From Salinimicrobium sp. TH3 (GTDB lineage Bacteria; Bacteroidota; Bacteroidia; Flavobacteriales; Flavobacteriaceae), in assembly GCF_026676115.1 (NCBI RefSeq), contig NZ_JAPONB010000002.1, forward strand, positions 1 to 64,000: DNA of 64,000 bases. Direction: 5' to 3'. Below, one piece after another: positions 1 through 8,168 of the stretch (its first letter is position 1; every line of letters begins with the position of its first letter). The notes beneath the pieces were generated by a model. It was given only the letters and a program-made list of their open reading frames with translations, did no database searches and was not told the DNA's origin. Made by a program: the position numbers and the translations under genes.

Positions 1-235
1 TCTGAGAGGCTTTCTGTGCGGGCGAAAGGACTTCCCTCGACTGCGCTCGGGATAAACTTCTCGCCCTTTCGCCCGAAAAATCTTTTGAAAATAACTGAAA
101 ATAAAAAAGCCTCTCATTTCTGAGAGGCTTTCTGTGCGGGCGAAAGGACTTCCCTCGACTGCGCTCGGGATAAACTTCTCGCCCTTTCGCCCGAAGAATC
201 TTTTGAAATAACTGAAAATAAAAAAGCCTCTCATT
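1..235. repeat. Tandem duplication of the tRNA-Leu 3' flank (about 118-bp units)
   Basis: Two consecutive units (1-118 and 119-235) differ by one base deletion and one substitution, and a third partial copy (236-267) runs into tRNA-Leu. Each unit carries, read on the minus strand, the last 16 bases of the tRNA, its hairpin terminator, and a REP-like hairpin whose outer arms (CGGGCGAAAGG/CCTTTCGCCCG) copy the tRNA end. The array starts at or before the window edge, so its full length is unknown. It could have arisen by replication slippage or from att-like duplication at a tRNA 3' end. Confidence 0.85.
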
Positions 236-248
236 TCTGAGAGGCTTT
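218..248 (-). terminator. Terminator of tRNA-Leu
   Basis: An 11-bp perfect stem (223-233 with 238-248, core AGCCTCTC/GAGAGGCT) is followed on the minus strand by a run of T. It lies four bases past the tRNA 3' end. An identical hairpin sits in the preceding repeat unit at about 104-131. Confidence 0.85.
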
Positions 249-251
249 CTG

Positions 252-333
252 TGCGGGCGAAAGGACTCGAACCTTCACACCTTGCGGCACTAGATCCTAA
301 GTCTAGCGTGTCTACCAATTCCACCACGCCCGC
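252..333 (-). tRNA. tRNA-Leu (anticodon UAG)
   Basis: The reverse complement folds as a class II tRNA. The acceptor GCGGGCG pairs with CGCCCGC and the discriminator is A. The anticodon stem CTAGA/TCTAG encloses loop CTTAGGA, giving anticodon UAG. The short variable arm and GTTCGAGTC T-arm are present. CCA is not encoded. Confidence 0.95.
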
Positions 334-552
334 GTTGGTAATTTCAATATGTTTGCTTGTTGTAAGCGGATGCAAATATAAGTATAAGTTTGAATTTGCA
401 AATAGGAAAAGGAAATTTTTTTCCTGTCAACAGCAAAAAAATTTCTTCTCAGATTTGAGATCCAAGATATGAGGATTGAAAGCTTCTCTCCGGTCTCACC
501 CTCATTATCTAAAATCTATTTTTTACCTTTACTTATAACCAAAAGACACAAC

Positions 553-1950
553 ATGCAAGAAATAAAAGACTACGTTGAAAACAATAAGGAGCGCTTTATT
601 GATGAGTTGATACAATTACTAAAAATTCCTTCTATAAGTGCCGATTCCAAGTATAAAAAGGATCTTTTAAATACTGCCGAAGCTGTTAAACAAAGCTTAC
701 TAGATGCCGGTTGCGATGTAGCAGAGCTGCATGAAACCCCGGGACACCCTGTAGTTTATGGAGAAAAGATCATCGACAAAAATCTTCCTACGGTCCTGGT
801 CTATGGTCATTACGATGTTCAACCCCCAGATCCTGTGGAGCTATGGGAGAGCCCACCGTTTGAGCCGGTAATTAAGGAAACTAAAATCCATCCCGAAGGT
901 GCCATTTTTGCCCGGGGAGCCTGTGACGATAAAGGCCAGATGTACATGCACGTCAAAGCACTGGAGTATATGACCAAAAACGATAAGCTTCCGTGCAATG
1001 TGAAGTTCATGATCGAAGGAGAAGAAGAAGTTGGAAGTGAAAACCTGGGCTGGTTCATTGAAAAGAACAGGGAAAAGCTGCAGAATGATGTAATTCTAAT
1101 TAGCGATACCGGGATGATCGCTAAAGACACTCCTTCCATTACTACAGGATTACGGGGATTAAGTTATATGGAGGTCGCAGTCACCGGTCCTAACCGGGAT
1201 CTTCACAGCGGACTTTACGGAGGCGCCGTGGCCAATCCTATAAATGTGCTGGCAAAGATGATCGCCTCCCTGCAGGATGAGAACAACCGCATCACCATTC
1301 CCGGATTCTATGATAAAGTACTTGAATACAGTGAAGAGGAGCGTACCAAAATGGCCGAAGCACCTTTTGACCTTAAGGAATATAAAGAAAAGCTAAATAT
1401 TGATGATGTTCATGGCGAGGCAGGCTACTCCACGCTGGAACGTGCTTCTATCCGTCCAACTTTGGATGTAAACGGGATTTGGGGCGGATACACGGGCGAA
1501 GGTGCTAAAACTGTGTTGCCTTCAAAAGCGTATGCCAAAATCTCTATGAGACTGGTTTCAGATCAGGACTGGAAAGAGATCAGCGCTCTGTTCAAAGCGC
1601 ATTTTGAAAAAATCGCACCAAAAAGTGTAAAAGTAGAGGTGAATACCCACCATGGTGGCCAGGCTTACGTAACTCCTATTGATACCCTGGAATATCAGGC
1701 TGCAAATGACGCTTATGCTGAAGCCTTCGGGAAAGATCCAATTCCGCAGCACAGTGGAGGAAGCATTCCCATAGTTGCCCTTTTTGAGAAGGAATTAAAG
1801 AGCAAGACCATCCTGATGGGCTTCGGACTTGACACAGATGCCATTCACTCTCCAAATGAACACTTCGGAATATGGAATTATTTAAGGGGAATTGAAACTA
1901 TTCCGCTTTTCTACAAGCATTTCACAAAGCTAAAACAAGCGGAAAAGTAG
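553..1950 (+). CDS. M20 family dipeptidase / metallopeptidase
   Basis: Predicted 465-residue cytosolic zinc aminoacyl-peptidase of the M20 (ArgE/DapE/CPG2) family, probably a dipeptidase. Metal ligands expected for the family are visible: H86 in GHYDVQ, D125 in GACDDKG, the catalytic Glu pair in EGEEEVG (about 156-160) and the late His in DAIHSPNE. The frame is open further upstream to 469, but the ATG at 553 gives the family's normal N-terminus (MQEIKDYVENN). Substrate cannot be set from sequence. It is a single gene followed by a strong hairpin terminator. Confidence 0.9.
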   Translation: MQEIKDYVENNKERFIDELIQLLKIPSISADSKYKKDLLNTAEAVKQSLLDAGCDVAELHETPGHPVVYGEKIIDKNLPTVLVYGHYDVQPPDPVELWESPPFEPVIKETKIHPEGAIFARGACDDKGQMYMHVKALEYMTKNDKLPCNVKFMIEGEEEVGSENLGWFIEKNREKLQNDVILISDTGMIAKDTPSITTGLRGLSYMEVAVTGPNRDLHSGLYGGAVANPINVLAKMIASLQDENNRITIPGFYDKVLEYSEEERTKMAEAPFDLKEYKEKLNIDDVHGEAGYSTLERASIRPTLDVNGIWGGYTGEGAKTVLPSKAYAKISMRLVSDQDWKEISALFKAHFEKIAPKSVKVEVNTHHGGQAYVTPIDTLEYQAANDAYAEAFGKDPIPQHSGGSIPIVALFEKELKSKTILMGFGLDTDAIHSPNEHFGIWNYLRGIETIPLFYKHFTKLKQAEK

Positions 1951-1999
1951 TGATCAGTGGTCGGTGATCAATGATCAGTTTTTATAAAAACTAAATTCA

Positions 2000-2035
2000 A
2001 ACCTAACAGGTCTCAGAGACCTGTTAGGTTTTTTT
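2000..2035 (+). terminator. Terminator after the M20 peptidase
   Basis: A perfect 13-bp inverted repeat (AACCTAACAGGTC and complement) with a 5-base loop is followed by seven T. A second hairpin with stem AAACCCTGTC/GACAGGGTTT and a T-rich tail lies at 2062-2107. Confidence 0.8.
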
Positions 2036-2221
2036 ATTAAAGTTTTTCTACTATTCCTAATAAACCCTGTCAGCGGCTTGATGCACCGACAGGGTTTCTA
2101 TTTTTTTTCATACCTCACCTGCAAGATCTTATTTAAGCCTTCAGAGCTTTATGTTACAGCCTGATAAACATTAGACTAGGAAAATATCGCAGATCATTCT
2201 TCGAAAATTTCACCTTCTATG

Positions 2222-2256
2222 TTTGTAGAATTAAATATTTATTCTACATTTGTAGA
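2222..2256 (+). promoter_or_regulatory. BlaI-type operator overlapping the promoter of the first blaI/M56 pair
   Basis: TTTG (2222-2225), 19 bp, then TACATTTG (2245-2252) match the Bacteroidota -33/-7 promoter. The perfect palindrome TCTACATTTGTAGA (2243-2256) covers the -7 box and contains TACA-N2-TGTA, the core recognised by staphylococcal BlaI/MecI. Further TTGTAGA half-sites lie at about 2223-2229 and 2270-2277. Autorepression of the downstream pair is inferred. Confidence 0.7.
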
Positions 2257-2280
2257 TATACATCTAAAGTTGTAGAACAA

Positions 2281-2646
2281 ATGCAGTTATCAAAGGCTGA
2301 AGAACAACTCATGCAGATCCTCTGGAAACAGGACAAAGCTTTTATGAAGGATCTCATTGAAGCTTATCCTCATCCAAAACCGGCACAGACCACAGTCGCC
2401 ACCCTCCTCAAGCGAATGCAGGATAAAAATTTTGTAGATTACAAGCAATATGGCAGGTCCAGAGAGTATTTTCCTTTGGTAAGGAAGAAAGACTACTTTT
2501 CCAAACAAGTCAACGGGATGATCAAGAATTTCTTCAACAATTCTGCTTCACAATTTGCCTCATTCTTCACCCAGGAGACCGATCTTACCAAGAAAGAACT
2601 TGAGGAATTACGAAGCCTTATTGACCGGGAAATTAAAAACAAATAG
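2281..2646 (+). CDS. BlaI/MecI family transcriptional repressor
   Basis: The 121-residue protein has the BlaI/MecI layout: an N-terminal winged helix (LSKAEEQLMQILWK, then TTVATLLKRMQDKNFVDY as recognition and wing region) and a C-terminal dimerisation helix. Family members repress until a sensor peptidase triggers their cleavage. Here the partner M56 gene starts 2 bp after the stop, and a TACA-N2-TGTA palindrome sits on its own promoter. The target is probably envelope-related rather than beta-lactamase, as no beta-lactamase is nearby (inference). Confidence 0.9.
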   Translation: MQLSKAEEQLMQILWKQDKAFMKDLIEAYPHPKPAQTTVATLLKRMQDKNFVDYKQYGRSREYFPLVRKKDYFSKQVNGMIKNFFNNSASQFASFFTQETDLTKKELEELRSLIDREIKNK

Positions 2647-2648
2647 TC

Positions 2649-4076
2649 ATGGAAATCTATTTTTTAAAAGCTGTCGCCTGCCTCTCAATATTGCTTCTGT
2701 TCTACAAGCTATTATTGGAAAAGGAAAACATGCACAATTTTAAGAGATTTTTCCTTCTTATGGTACCAGTTATTTCCTTTGGAATTCCGGCCATTAGCTT
2801 TCCCGAATATGTAATAATTTCTTCGAGAGGTACGGCCTCCCTTAGCGAAGTCTCCATTTCTACAGCAGCAGCCAATTTCCCACTTTTTGAAATACTGCTT
2901 AGCAGTTTCTATATAATGGGTCTCATTTTCTTCGGAAGCAGATTCCTTATAAATCTGAACTCTCTTCTGAAAAGGGCAAGAAACAATCCAAAAGTTGAAA
3001 CTTTAGAGGCCACTCATGTCCTTCTAAAAGATGATATAAGTCCGCACACTTTCTGGAGCTATATCTATCTCAACCGGAACAAATTCGAGAACGATCAAAT
3101 TCCGCAGGAAGTAATGGATCACGAATTGGCCCATGTGAGGCAAAAACATACTGCCGATATTCTGTTCATGGAATTACTGCAGGTATTGCTATGGTTCCTC
3201 CCTCTGGTTTATCTGCTAAAAAAGGCTGTGAGGCTTAATCATGAATTTCTTGCCGATAGTGCAGCATTACAGAAAGCAGAGAATATAGGTCTTTATCAGG
3301 AAATCCTGCTTTCATTTTCATCGGGAGAGCAGAACAATCTTGTCAATTCAATCAATTATCAGTCAATCAAAAAACGATTTACAGTTATGAAAAAACAACC
3401 CTCTCAAAAAGCCATTTTGGTGCGGACAATTATTTTCCTGCCTCTCCTTGCTATTTTGCTCTACAGTTTTAGTAGCCGCGAAACAATAATGTTAGAAGAA
3501 TATAAACCGAACGACGAATTATTTCAGGAAAAAGCCACGCCCGAAATGGTGACAGATTACAACAAGTGGGCGAAGCATAACAATGAAAATAAAAATGCCT
3601 TCGTGAAAGTTGAGGTTTGGAAAAGAATGAAATACATCTACAGTATCATGACTCCTGCACAAAAAAAAGAAGCTGAAGAATTCCCTGACCTTAATCCTAA
3701 TTATATCATAACTATTGAGGAGGTTGAAAATCACTCCAAAAACAAAACTTCCAGAGAAAGGAATGGAGAAGTTCCGTCTCCACCTCCACCACCTCCCGCT
3801 CCACCCGTTTCCGAAGATGGGCAAATACCTCCTCCTCCACCACCTCCTGCACAAGAAATAAAAGATTTACCTGTTCCCCATCCACCCCCGCCATCTCCCG
3901 AGGAGGCCATTAAAAAATGGATGAACGAGGACGCTGAATTTTTCTATAACGGAAAGAAAGTTTCAGGAAAAGAAGCTCTAAAAGTAGTACAGGAAAATGA
4001 TGGAAGGAATCTCAAGGTTAATGTGAAGGATGATGGTTCCAAAAAAACTGTAAGAATATCCGATAATAAGAAATAA
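2649..4076 (+). CDS. M56 family (BlaR1/MecR1-like) membrane metallopeptidase with proline-rich tail
   Basis: The 475-residue protein has N-terminal membrane segments (about 5-22, 33-52, 82-102) and a cytoplasmic zinc protease domain with HELAH (158-162) and the third-ligand motif HEFLAD (about 198-203). Another membrane span lies near 255-275, followed by a periplasmic tail. Instead of a penicillin-binding sensor, the tail contains two polyproline blocks (about 376-415) and ends in a lysine-rich segment. It pairs with the BlaI-like gene directly upstream. It presumably cleaves that repressor when the tail senses an envelope signal; the signal is unknown. Confidence 0.85.
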   Translation: MEIYFLKAVACLSILLLFYKLLLEKENMHNFKRFFLLMVPVISFGIPAISFPEYVIISSRGTASLSEVSISTAAANFPLFEILLSSFYIMGLIFFGSRFLINLNSLLKRARNNPKVETLEATHVLLKDDISPHTFWSYIYLNRNKFENDQIPQEVMDHELAHVRQKHTADILFMELLQVLLWFLPLVYLLKKAVRLNHEFLADSAALQKAENIGLYQEILLSFSSGEQNNLVNSINYQSIKKRFTVMKKQPSQKAILVRTIIFLPLLAILLYSFSSRETIMLEEYKPNDELFQEKATPEMVTDYNKWAKHNNENKNAFVKVEVWKRMKYIYSIMTPAQKKEAEEFPDLNPNYIITIEEVENHSKNKTSRERNGEVPSPPPPPPAPPVSEDGQIPPPPPPPAQEIKDLPVPHPPPPSPEEAIKKWMNEDAEFFYNGKKVSGKEALKVVQENDGRNLKVNVKDDGSKKTVRISDNKK

Positions 4077-4139
4077 AAAAAAGTAGACCTTACCGTCCCT
4101 ATAGCTATTGGGACTGTAAGACAATAAAAAATAAAAAGC

Positions 4140-4175
4140 AGACCTCACAGGTTTTGGAAACCTATGAGGTCTTTT
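4140..4175 (+). terminator. Terminator after the first M56 gene
   Basis: Inverted repeat AGACCTCA(C)AGGTTT / AAACCTATGAGGTCT with short loop and following T-run. A weaker inverted repeat lies just before it (about 4086-4121). Confidence 0.65.
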
Positions 4176-4298
4176 CTTATCAAGAACCTAAAGCTCTGTT
4201 TTCATCAACCTGAACTTGTATCAGGTTCCAGGAGAAATGAAAATTAAACATGTAAGAACCTGAAATAAATTCAGAAGGACGGGTAAAGGCTTTCCATC

Positions 4299-4874
4299 CT
4301 AAACTTTCTTTACAAACTTCGTAAGGATAACGATCTGTTGACCTTCCACCTTACCTTCGATCTGTTCGGGGTTGTCGTGAACCAGGGAGACTCTTCTTAC
4401 CGAAGTTCCTCTTTTAGCCACAAGACTGGAGCCCCGCACCGGAAGATCTTTGATCAAAACAACAGTATCCCCTGCTTCGATAGTAACACCATTACTGTCT
4501 TTGTGTTCCACACCCCCGGAAGTTTCTCCGGTTGCCTGTCCCGCTTTGGCCCACGCCAGTTGATCCTCCTCCATGTACATCATGTCCAGTAGATCCTGCG
4601 GCCAGCCTTCACCTTTCAACCTGTTGAGCATTCTCCAAGCCATCACCTGTACTGCCGGCACAGAACTCCACATACTGTCATTCAGGCAACGCCAGTGTTT
4701 GGGATCTGTTTTCTCGGGCTCTTCTATCTGTTCTTTGCAGATACCGCAAATAAGAATGTGATTTTCAAGTCCATCTGGAGAATCTGGAACTGCGTATACT
4801 TGTAGATCATCTTTTGAACCGCAAAGTTCACACTGGGATCCGCTTCTTTGAAATAAATCTTGCTCTAGGCTCAT
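4299..4874 (-). CDS. PhnA/YjdM-like zinc-ribbon protein
   Basis: The 191-residue protein has an N-terminal zinc ribbon (CxxC pairs at C15/C18 and C43/C46). A central helical part contains a WxLAWAK-like stretch, and a C-terminal PhnA domain spans about 120-191 (DSNGVTIEAGDTVVLIKDLPVRG). Despite the historical name (alkylphosphonate uptake), the family's molecular role is unsettled, and no phn genes are near. The start ATG is the only sensible one. It is longer than the E. coli YjdM (about 110 residues) because of the central segment. Confidence 0.85.
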   Translation of the reverse strand: MSLEQDLFQRSGSQCELCGSKDDLQVYAVPDSPDGLENHILICGICKEQIEEPEKTDPKHWRCLNDSMWSSVPAVQVMAWRMLNRLKGEGWPQDLLDMMYMEEDQLAWAKAGQATGETSGGVEHKDSNGVTIEAGDTVVLIKDLPVRGSSLVAKRGTSVRRVSLVHDNPEQIEGKVEGQQIVILTKFVKKV

Positions 4875-4916
4875 GGAATAACGATTTGTGCAAAAGTAAA
4901 CTTTAAAATGGTTTCA

Positions 4917-5185
4917 CGGCATGGATCACAGATCCGCGCCAACTCTATTTCCAAATTACGATAGCGCGGATTTGCAATCCGTGCTGAGTACAACAAAATA
5001 ATAATAACTCGTCACGGATCACAGATCCGCGCCAACCCTGTAGTTCGACTCAAGGATAGCGCGGATTTGTAATCCGTGCTGAGCATTCTAATAAATAAAA
5101 TTGAAAATACAACAAAAGGCAACGTCACGGATCACAGATCCGCGCCAGCTCTGTTCCCAAATTTTGATAGCGTGAATTTTAGTCT
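4917..5185. repeat. Three copies of a REP-like palindromic element
   Basis: Each unit pairs ACGGATCACAGATCCGCGCC with a spaced partner AGCGCGGATTTGCAATCCGTG, so the unit is an imperfect palindrome with internal palindromes. Copies lie at about 4917-4987, 5015-5082 and 5126-5185; the third has a degraded right arm. A single right-arm-like piece recurs at 8073-8096. Such elements are common between flavobacterial genes. No RAYT-type transposase is present in the window. Confidence 0.75.
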
Positions 5186-5225
5186 TGGTTCTTGATTCTA
5201 GCAGCGCAGCGATCTCCTGTCTTAA

Positions 5226-6938
5226 CTATTTTAAACTCCTCTCAATATAAGCCTCAACCATTTCCTCCATAATAGGTAAAGTAACAGTTCCCTGCTCCAG
5301 GATCACTTCATGAAATTCCCTGATATTAAAGTCAGTTTCCAAAGCGGCTTCAGCCTTTTTTCTCAGCTCCTTTATTTTCATTTCACCAATCTTATAAGAA
5401 ACTGCCTGTCCCGGCCAGGAGATATAGCGGTCCACTTCTGTATTAATATTGTGCATGGAAAGGGCAGTGTTTGAACGAAGGAATTCCACCGCCTGTTCTC
5501 TGGTCCAGCCCATGGCGTGAATTCCTGTATCAACCACCAGTCGGCCGGCACGCCACTGCTCATAAGTGAGTTTCCCAAAACGCTCATAAGGAGTCCTGTA
5601 GATACCCATTTCTTCGGCTAGAGCTTCAGAATATAAACCCCAACCTTCTCCAAAAGCCGATAAATAGAAGTTCCTTCTGAATTTTGGAATACTATCTCCC
5701 AATTCCTTGTTCAGTGAGATTTGAAGGTGGTGACCCGGTACTGCTTCATGTGCGGTCAATGCCGGAAGCACGTATAGCGGCCGGTTCGGGAGGTTATAAG
5801 TGTTCACCCAATAATATCCCGGTTGCGTATCATCTCCCCCGCCAATATAACGCCCGGTGGTATATTTTGGTGCAATAGCATCGGGAACCGGGGCCACTCC
5901 ATAAGGTCTTCTGGGGAGCGTTTTAAAGTAGGCGGGCAGCTGCGCGTCAATTCGTTTTGAAATATCCCTGGCTTCCTTTAACAGCTCTTCTCCTGTCTCC
6001 GCATAGAACCGTTTATCTGTCCGCAGAAAGTGAATAAAATCCTCAAAGCTGCCTTCAAATTCTACCTCTGCAATGATCTTCTTCATTTCGGCATTGATCC
6101 TGGCCACTTCTTCAAGACCCCTCTGGTGGATCTCTTCTGCGGAAAGATTTAATGTAGTATAATAATTCAGGCGGTTTTGATAAAATTCCCTGCCGCGAGG
6201 AGCTTCTGAAACTCCGATACTCTTCCTGGCTGCCGGAAGGTATTCCTCTTCAAAAAAGGCTTTTATACGCCTAAATTGTGGGATTACATTATTTGAAACA
6301 GCGATTTCTGCTGCCTTTAATACAGAATCCTTTTGCTGCCGACTCAATATTGGCGGAAGGTTTAGAAATGGAGAATAATAATAGCTTTCTTTGGGATCAT
6401 CAACGAGCTGGTCGTTGTAAGTTGATTCATAACCCTCGAATATTACAGCTGGCTGCAAAATACCTTTTTTGATCCCTTTTCTAAGCAACCCAAGATGTTG
6501 ATCTACGTACGCAGGAATTGCATTTAGCTTATCCAGGTATTCTTTCACCTGTTTATAATTACTAAAATCCCTCACATGATAAGGTAAGCTCACATGAAAT
6601 CCGGCATCTGATAACAGCGGATTTAAATACGCCTCATACTCATAAAAATCCACAGCTTCCTGAAGCTTATATCGTAAAAGTTCAGCAGAGATCTTTTCGG
6701 TTTCAGATAATTCCTCTCTATTGATCTTTCCCAGCTCTTTAAGCCGCTCTGCCGCAAATTCTGCTTCGTTTTTATAATATTCTTCAGTATACAGGCCCAG
6801 CGGATAAGCTTTTTGATCATAACCCTCGTGCTCATCCACCTTTTCGATAACCTGATCAAGGGCTTTGGAAGGATTTTGACTAAAGACCTGAAAATTTAAA
6901 AAGACAAAAAGTATGAGGCTCCAAAAAGGGTATTTCAT
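5226..6938 (-). CDS. DUF885 family secreted peptidase-like protein
   Basis: The 570-residue protein starts with a Sec signal peptide (MKYPFWSLILFVFLNFQVFSQ). The ATG at 6938 is preferred over a TTG two codons upstream. DUF885 proteins are predicted gluzincin-like metallopeptidases; the hallmark HEAVPGHHLQ is seen near residue 395, with a downstream GEGWGLYSEAL motif carrying the expected third-ligand Glu. It is probably periplasmic or outer-membrane facing and degrades peptides or peptidoglycan fragments (inference). It is a single gene with no clear partner. Confidence 0.85.
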   Translation of the reverse strand: MKYPFWSLILFVFLNFQVFSQNPSKALDQVIEKVDEHEGYDQKAYPLGLYTEEYYKNEAEFAAERLKELGKINREELSETEKISAELLRYKLQEAVDFYEYEAYLNPLLSDAGFHVSLPYHVRDFSNYKQVKEYLDKLNAIPAYVDQHLGLLRKGIKKGILQPAVIFEGYESTYNDQLVDDPKESYYYSPFLNLPPILSRQQKDSVLKAAEIAVSNNVIPQFRRIKAFFEEEYLPAARKSIGVSEAPRGREFYQNRLNYYTTLNLSAEEIHQRGLEEVARINAEMKKIIAEVEFEGSFEDFIHFLRTDKRFYAETGEELLKEARDISKRIDAQLPAYFKTLPRRPYGVAPVPDAIAPKYTTGRYIGGGDDTQPGYYWVNTYNLPNRPLYVLPALTAHEAVPGHHLQISLNKELGDSIPKFRRNFYLSAFGEGWGLYSEALAEEMGIYRTPYERFGKLTYEQWRAGRLVVDTGIHAMGWTREQAVEFLRSNTALSMHNINTEVDRYISWPGQAVSYKIGEMKIKELRKKAEAALETDFNIREFHEVILEQGTVTLPIMEEMVEAYIERSLK

Positions 6939-6993
6939 AATCAAATTTTTTAGAAGATTAAATACAACCTATTGCATTTGCAGTTACTTAAAT

Positions 6994-7995
6994 TTAATTA
7001 CCCTTGATCCTTTCCCAAAGATCAAGAAGGATCTGTTTTCCATCGTCGGGACTTTTTGGTTCTTCTTCGGCCCTTATAGTCCCTTCCTCCGGAATTAGCT
7101 TATAGCTAAAGGCGAAGTTCGAATCTTCGTCTGAAGGATTCAGCTTTCCGAAACGCAGGTCATTAAAATATAAAAATCCGTCCTTTTCTGAAATGGTGTA
7201 CCAGCCTTTTGAGATTTCAATTAAACGTTGCACATTTTTATCCTTTTTGAGACTCCCAAGATAATGCCAGTTCTTTGGCACCGCCTCAAACCTTATCATC
7301 TCCTCATCAAAAAAAGAATAATAGCCAATGAGAAAATCGTTCTCTGCTTCGGCATTGGCTGCCCATAAAATGGTATTAAGAGGCGTGGGACGTGTATCAA
7401 GCCGGGAATAAAACATTCCCTGCTGCTCCAGGCTTTCTTTAAACTGTTGATGAGCCGTGAATTTCAAAACCAGGGTAAGCATTAAATAACCCGTACTTAC
7501 TATTAAACCAAGACGATTGAATTTTGCCCTTTTTGGATCCTCTTTTTTCCTGCGCATGGCCAGAATGAGAAAAGTAAGAAAGGGAAGGGTGTATAAAGGG
7601 TCAATTACAAAGATGCTTTTAAATGCAAGCCTTATGTCCAGCGGCCAGAATAGCTGCGTTCCCCAGGTCGTGAATGAATCGAGTATAGGGTGTGTGAACA
7701 GTCCCCAGAACATAAGCCATGACCAGTCCTTCCAGCCTAAGCCGCTCTTCCTTTCGATCCTGGAGATAAGGTAACCAAAAACAGGCGATGCCAGTACTGC
7801 AAAAACTATGGAATGTGAAAATCCTCTATGGACCTCGATCGCAGTAATAGTGTCTGTAAAATTTCCTGCAAGTGCATCGAGATCGGGGATGGTACCGGCA
7901 ATGGCTCCATACAACATCGCTTTATTCCCCACTTTACGTCCAAGAACTGCTTCGCCTACTGCCGTACCGAGTACTATTTGAGTTAAACTATCCAT
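6994..7995 (-). CDS. Membrane-bound metal-dependent hydrolase, YdjM/DUF457-like
   Basis: The 333-residue protein has an N-terminal YdjM-type domain: MDSLTQIVLGTAVGEA, then IPDLD (about 36-40), HRGFSHS (56-62) and THPILDSFTTWG, which together give the Asp/His set expected to bind metal. Four to five hydrophobic segments fall between residues 1 and 180. The C-terminal half (about 190-333) is soluble and poorly conserved. Family members are poorly characterised inner-membrane proteins, and the substrate is unknown. Confidence 0.85.
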   Translation of the reverse strand: MDSLTQIVLGTAVGEAVLGRKVGNKAMLYGAIAGTIPDLDALAGNFTDTITAIEVHRGFSHSIVFAVLASPVFGYLISRIERKSGLGWKDWSWLMFWGLFTHPILDSFTTWGTQLFWPLDIRLAFKSIFVIDPLYTLPFLTFLILAMRRKKEDPKRAKFNRLGLIVSTGYLMLTLVLKFTAHQQFKESLEQQGMFYSRLDTRPTPLNTILWAANAEAENDFLIGYYSFFDEEMIRFEAVPKNWHYLGSLKKDKNVQRLIEISKGWYTISEKDGFLYFNDLRFGKLNPSDEDSNFAFSYKLIPEEGTIRAEEEPKSPDDGKQILLDLWERIKGN

Positions 7996-8035
7996 CTTTT
8001 AATTCAAGGTTCAAAATTCAAGGTTCAAGATTATT

Positions 8036-8131
8036 CCAGAGGTCTCGATTTCGCTCGACCTGACAAAATTAGGCGGCACGGATTGCAAATCCGCGCAAAA
8101 CTTTTGAGACCTCTCGACTCCGCTCGAGGTG
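8036..8131. repeat. Degenerate intergenic REP-like repeats
   Basis: Two TCTCGA-TTTCGC-TCGA type elements, a common flavobacterial intergenic motif, lie at about 8041-8063 and 8105-8130. They bracket a single CACGGATTGCAAATCCGCGC arm (8077-8096) related to the 4917-5185 elements. The stretch 8000-8030 is made of short AAGGTTCAA repeats. No gene is visible here. Confidence 0.6.
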
Positions 8132-8168
8132 ACAACCACTTCTAATTTCGCAATTCTAAAATCTAACT

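Noticed and set aside
1-235. Possible CRISPR array or tRNA cluster
   Set aside because: The repeats are 118 bp with no unique spacers, and only the 3' 16 bases of the tRNA are repeated, so no further tRNA exists.
251-472. Plus-strand 73-codon ORF across tRNA-Leu
   Set aside because: It runs through the tRNA and AT-rich spacer and has no ribosome site or family.
3519-3894. Minus-strand ORFs rich in Arg/Trp/Val/Glu
   Set aside because: They are the antisense of the polyproline-coding part of the M56 gene and have no start signals or family likeness.
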